5,623 nt of DNA from Ignavibacteria bacterium. GTDB lineage: Bacteria > Bacteroidota > Ignavibacteria > Kapaibacteriales > UBA4661. Under the pieces are notes generated by a model that was given only the letters and a program-made list of their open reading frames with translations, was not told where the DNA came from and did not search any database. The stretch's first letter is position 1, and each line of letters begins with the position of its first letter. The stretch spans positions 1 through 5,623 of the forward strand of contig JAAFHM010000331.1 in assembly GCA_013298375.1 (NCBI GenBank). The letters are read 5' to 3'. Position numbers and translations under genes: made by a program. Below are positions 4,122 to 5,623 of this stretch, one piece after another.

Positions 4122-5480
4122 ATGCTTGCTGATTTGATACATAAATTATTTGACGGCGCACTAAACACCAAAGACAAAGACCAGCTTTTAAGCACTCTTT
4201 GGAGCAGTTCTGCCTCTATGAACGAATATTGCCACCAGCAGCGTATCCACGACGCTGTTGCAATGGACAAAAGCGCTATTGTGAGCGCTGCGTCGCCCGA
4301 CGACGACCTTGCGGCGATATTTGCCCGTGTGCAAGAGCCGCAGGAAAAGCGGGCTGTTCTGCCGATTCCTGTTTTACCAACGGCAGACGCACACGCACCG
4401 GGAATCGGAAGCGGACAAGCAAGCACGGAAGCGCTTCAGAAGTCAGGTTTTATACCTCCGTTGGCAGACGATGATTCTGCCAAACCGAATAAGCGTCGCC
4501 GTCCGATACCAATCATCGGCAGAATGGCACTGCAAGCATTGAGTTTCTGTGTTGTCGGTGCTGTTGCCGCAACCTTTGGCGTGATGCCGCTTGGAAGGGG
4601 ATCTGCTCCATCATTTTTTGCTCAAAATAATGGCATAACTCGTCAAAACGTCGAAAAGCCTGAGAACCAGTTTCCGAGCGCTGTGTCGGAACATTCAACG
4701 CTTTCTTCATTTGGTGTAACAGCAAAATTGATTCCTCACGTTCCGACTGGTATGCCATCTTCTATTGCCAATGGCTTTCCTTCTAGCTTTGCGTTTGCCG
4801 ATACAAGTGAGAGTGAGCAGGGCAAAGAGATTGCGAGCTATTTGCCCAAAAATTTTCGTAAAGAAATGAACGAGCATCAGTCCTCGGAGGCGCTCCAGAT
4901 GTGCGTTTACAAGGGAATTAAGCGTATTGGCGGCTATCCCGAAGAACCAACGATGCCAGACGCAGTACAGACGCTTGCCACGACGACGCTGCCATCTCCG
5001 AAGCGCTTGCTGCCTCCTAAAGAAGCACACAAGCCATTTCTGGCGCTGACCGCACGAACAAGTATGAACATCGACCCAAGCGGTTACGGTGTGAGTGTTG
5101 GTGCGATGTATGCGCTTTCAGAGCGCGATGCTGTTGGTATTGAAGTTGGCGGAGCATTCGGGCGTAAGGGCTTGAAAGCACGGAGTTCCGAAGGTGTTCA
5201 AGCGCTTGATGCGGCGGGCTTTCTGGCAAATGTGTACCGTTTTACGCTGCCTGTGGTGGGAACGAAATTATCAGTGTTTTCGCAGGTTCGCCTTGGCATT
5301 GAAAGCACAGGAACAATTTTTGGCGGAGTTGGCATTGGCGCACAGTACCAAGTAACGGATAATCTTTTTCTTGTCGCTTCTGCCGAAGGCGCACGGGCGC
5401 TCTGGCAATCTCCAAGTTCAGATCAGGCGTTCAAGTTGGCGCATGATGGCGTGAGTTTGGGTGTGGCAGTGAAGTTATAA
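4122..5480 (+). CDS. Putative transmembrane anti-sigma factor with C-terminal beta-barrel-like domain
   Basis: A 452-residue protein with several distinct parts. Residues 1-50 (LADLIHKLFDGALNTKDKDQ onward) look like a short anti-sigma N-terminal domain of the form L-x-x-L-x-D-G-x-L-x-x-x-x; there is no HxxxCxxC zinc motif. Residues 51-123 are low-complexity linker. KRRRPIPIIGR (124-134) precedes one hydrophobic helix at about 135-157, so the positive-inside rule puts the N-terminus in the cytoplasm. Residues 158-300 are a Ser/Pro-rich periplasmic linker. Residues 305-452 show eight short amphipathic strands with Gly and aromatic residues (YGVSVGAMYALS, DAVGIEVGGAFG, TKLSVFSQVRLGIE, IFGGVGIGAQYQVT, DGVSLGVAVKL among them), like a small OmpX/OmpA-type barrel. 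Its place 79 bp after the ECF sigma gene supports a role in holding that sigma factor and sensing the envelope. There is no cleavable signal peptide. The domain calls are by eye. Confidence 0.75.
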   Translation: MLADLIHKLFDGALNTKDKDQLLSTLWSSSASMNEYCHQQRIHDAVAMDKSAIVSAASPDDDLAAIFARVQEPQEKRAVLPIPVLPTADAHAPGIGSGQASTEALQKSGFIPPLADDDSAKPNKRRRPIPIIGRMALQALSFCVVGAVAATFGVMPLGRGSAPSFFAQNNGITRQNVEKPENQFPSAVSEHSTLSSFGVTAKLIPHVPTGMPSSIANGFPSSFAFADTSESEQGKEIASYLPKNFRKEMNEHQSSEALQMCVYKGIKRIGGYPEEPTMPDAVQTLATTTLPSPKRLLPPKEAHKPFLALTARTSMNIDPSGYGVSVGAMYALSERDAVGIEVGGAFGRKGLKARSSEGVQALDAAGFLANVYRFTLPVVGTKLSVFSQVRLGIESTGTIFGGVGIGAQYQVTDNLFLVASAEGARALWQSPSSDQAFKLAHDGVSLGVAVKL

Positions 5481-5623
5481 GTGCTTGCCCCGTAAAAGCC
5501 TTCGATTTCTATGACCTTAGCAAGCAAATTCTGAAGTCAAAGCAGATTTTTTTGCTGGTCGTACCGAAATATGATGTTCTTGGTATTTCTGCTTCGAGTT
5601 TATGACGGCACAGAACACTTTGA

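Noticed and set aside
5571..5623. Possible start of a partial + strand gene running off the right edge (ATGATGTTCTTGG...)
   Set aside because: Only 17 codons are visible, with no ribosome binding site and no family signal, so a gene cannot be supported; the whole 5481-5623 stretch shows nothing firm.

Overview
The window looks like an accessory segment followed by a regulatory/envelope segment of a bacterial chromosome, probably from the Bacteroidota/Chlorobiota (FCB) side. That placement is an inference. It rests on moderate GC, an almost complete lack of Shine-Dalgarno sequences in front of otherwise convincing genes, and an ECF sigma factor followed by a single-pass membrane protein that ends in an outer-membrane-type beta-barrel domain. 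Species cannot be told from this window.

Left part (1-2270) is a cluster of small two-gene modules. On the + strand a DUF6883-type gene (93-425) is followed by a DUF4926-type gene (477-704), a pairing often seen in toxin-antitoxin-like contexts. Convergent to them on the - strand is a clear hicA-hicB toxin-antitoxin operon (1352 to 755, with a 14-bp gene overlap) and a palindromic candidate operator upstream at 1380-1396. A second - strand type II module follows: a small antitoxin-like gene (2156 to 1944) with a 4-bp ATGA overlap into a RelE/ParE-like toxin (1947 to 1579). The toxin carries an unusual basic tail of about 37 residues.

Around this second module lie three directly oriented copies of a 29-bp repeat (1455-1483, 1521-1549, 2241-2269). 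Their form, with an ATGGAATTGAAA-like 3' end, resembles CRISPR repeats. Copies 1 and 2 enclose one 37-nt spacer-sized segment. Copies 2 and 3 enclose the whole toxin-antitoxin operon. No cas gene is visible. The best reading is a relic or orphan mini-array into which, or next to which, a TA module sits; a dispersed genomic repeat is the main alternative.

Right part (2446-5480) reads on the + strand. It holds an exported beta-barrel protein (2446-3264), a strong stem-loop (3276-3320), an ECF sigma-70 factor (3446-4042) and, 79 bp downstream, a 452-residue protein. That protein has a cytoplasmic anti-sigma-like N-terminus, one transmembrane helix, a long periplasmic linker and an eight-strand beta-barrel-like C-terminus. 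The last two genes probably form a sigma/anti-sigma pair in which the envelope sensor is itself a barrel-type domain. The final 143 bases contain no gene I can support.
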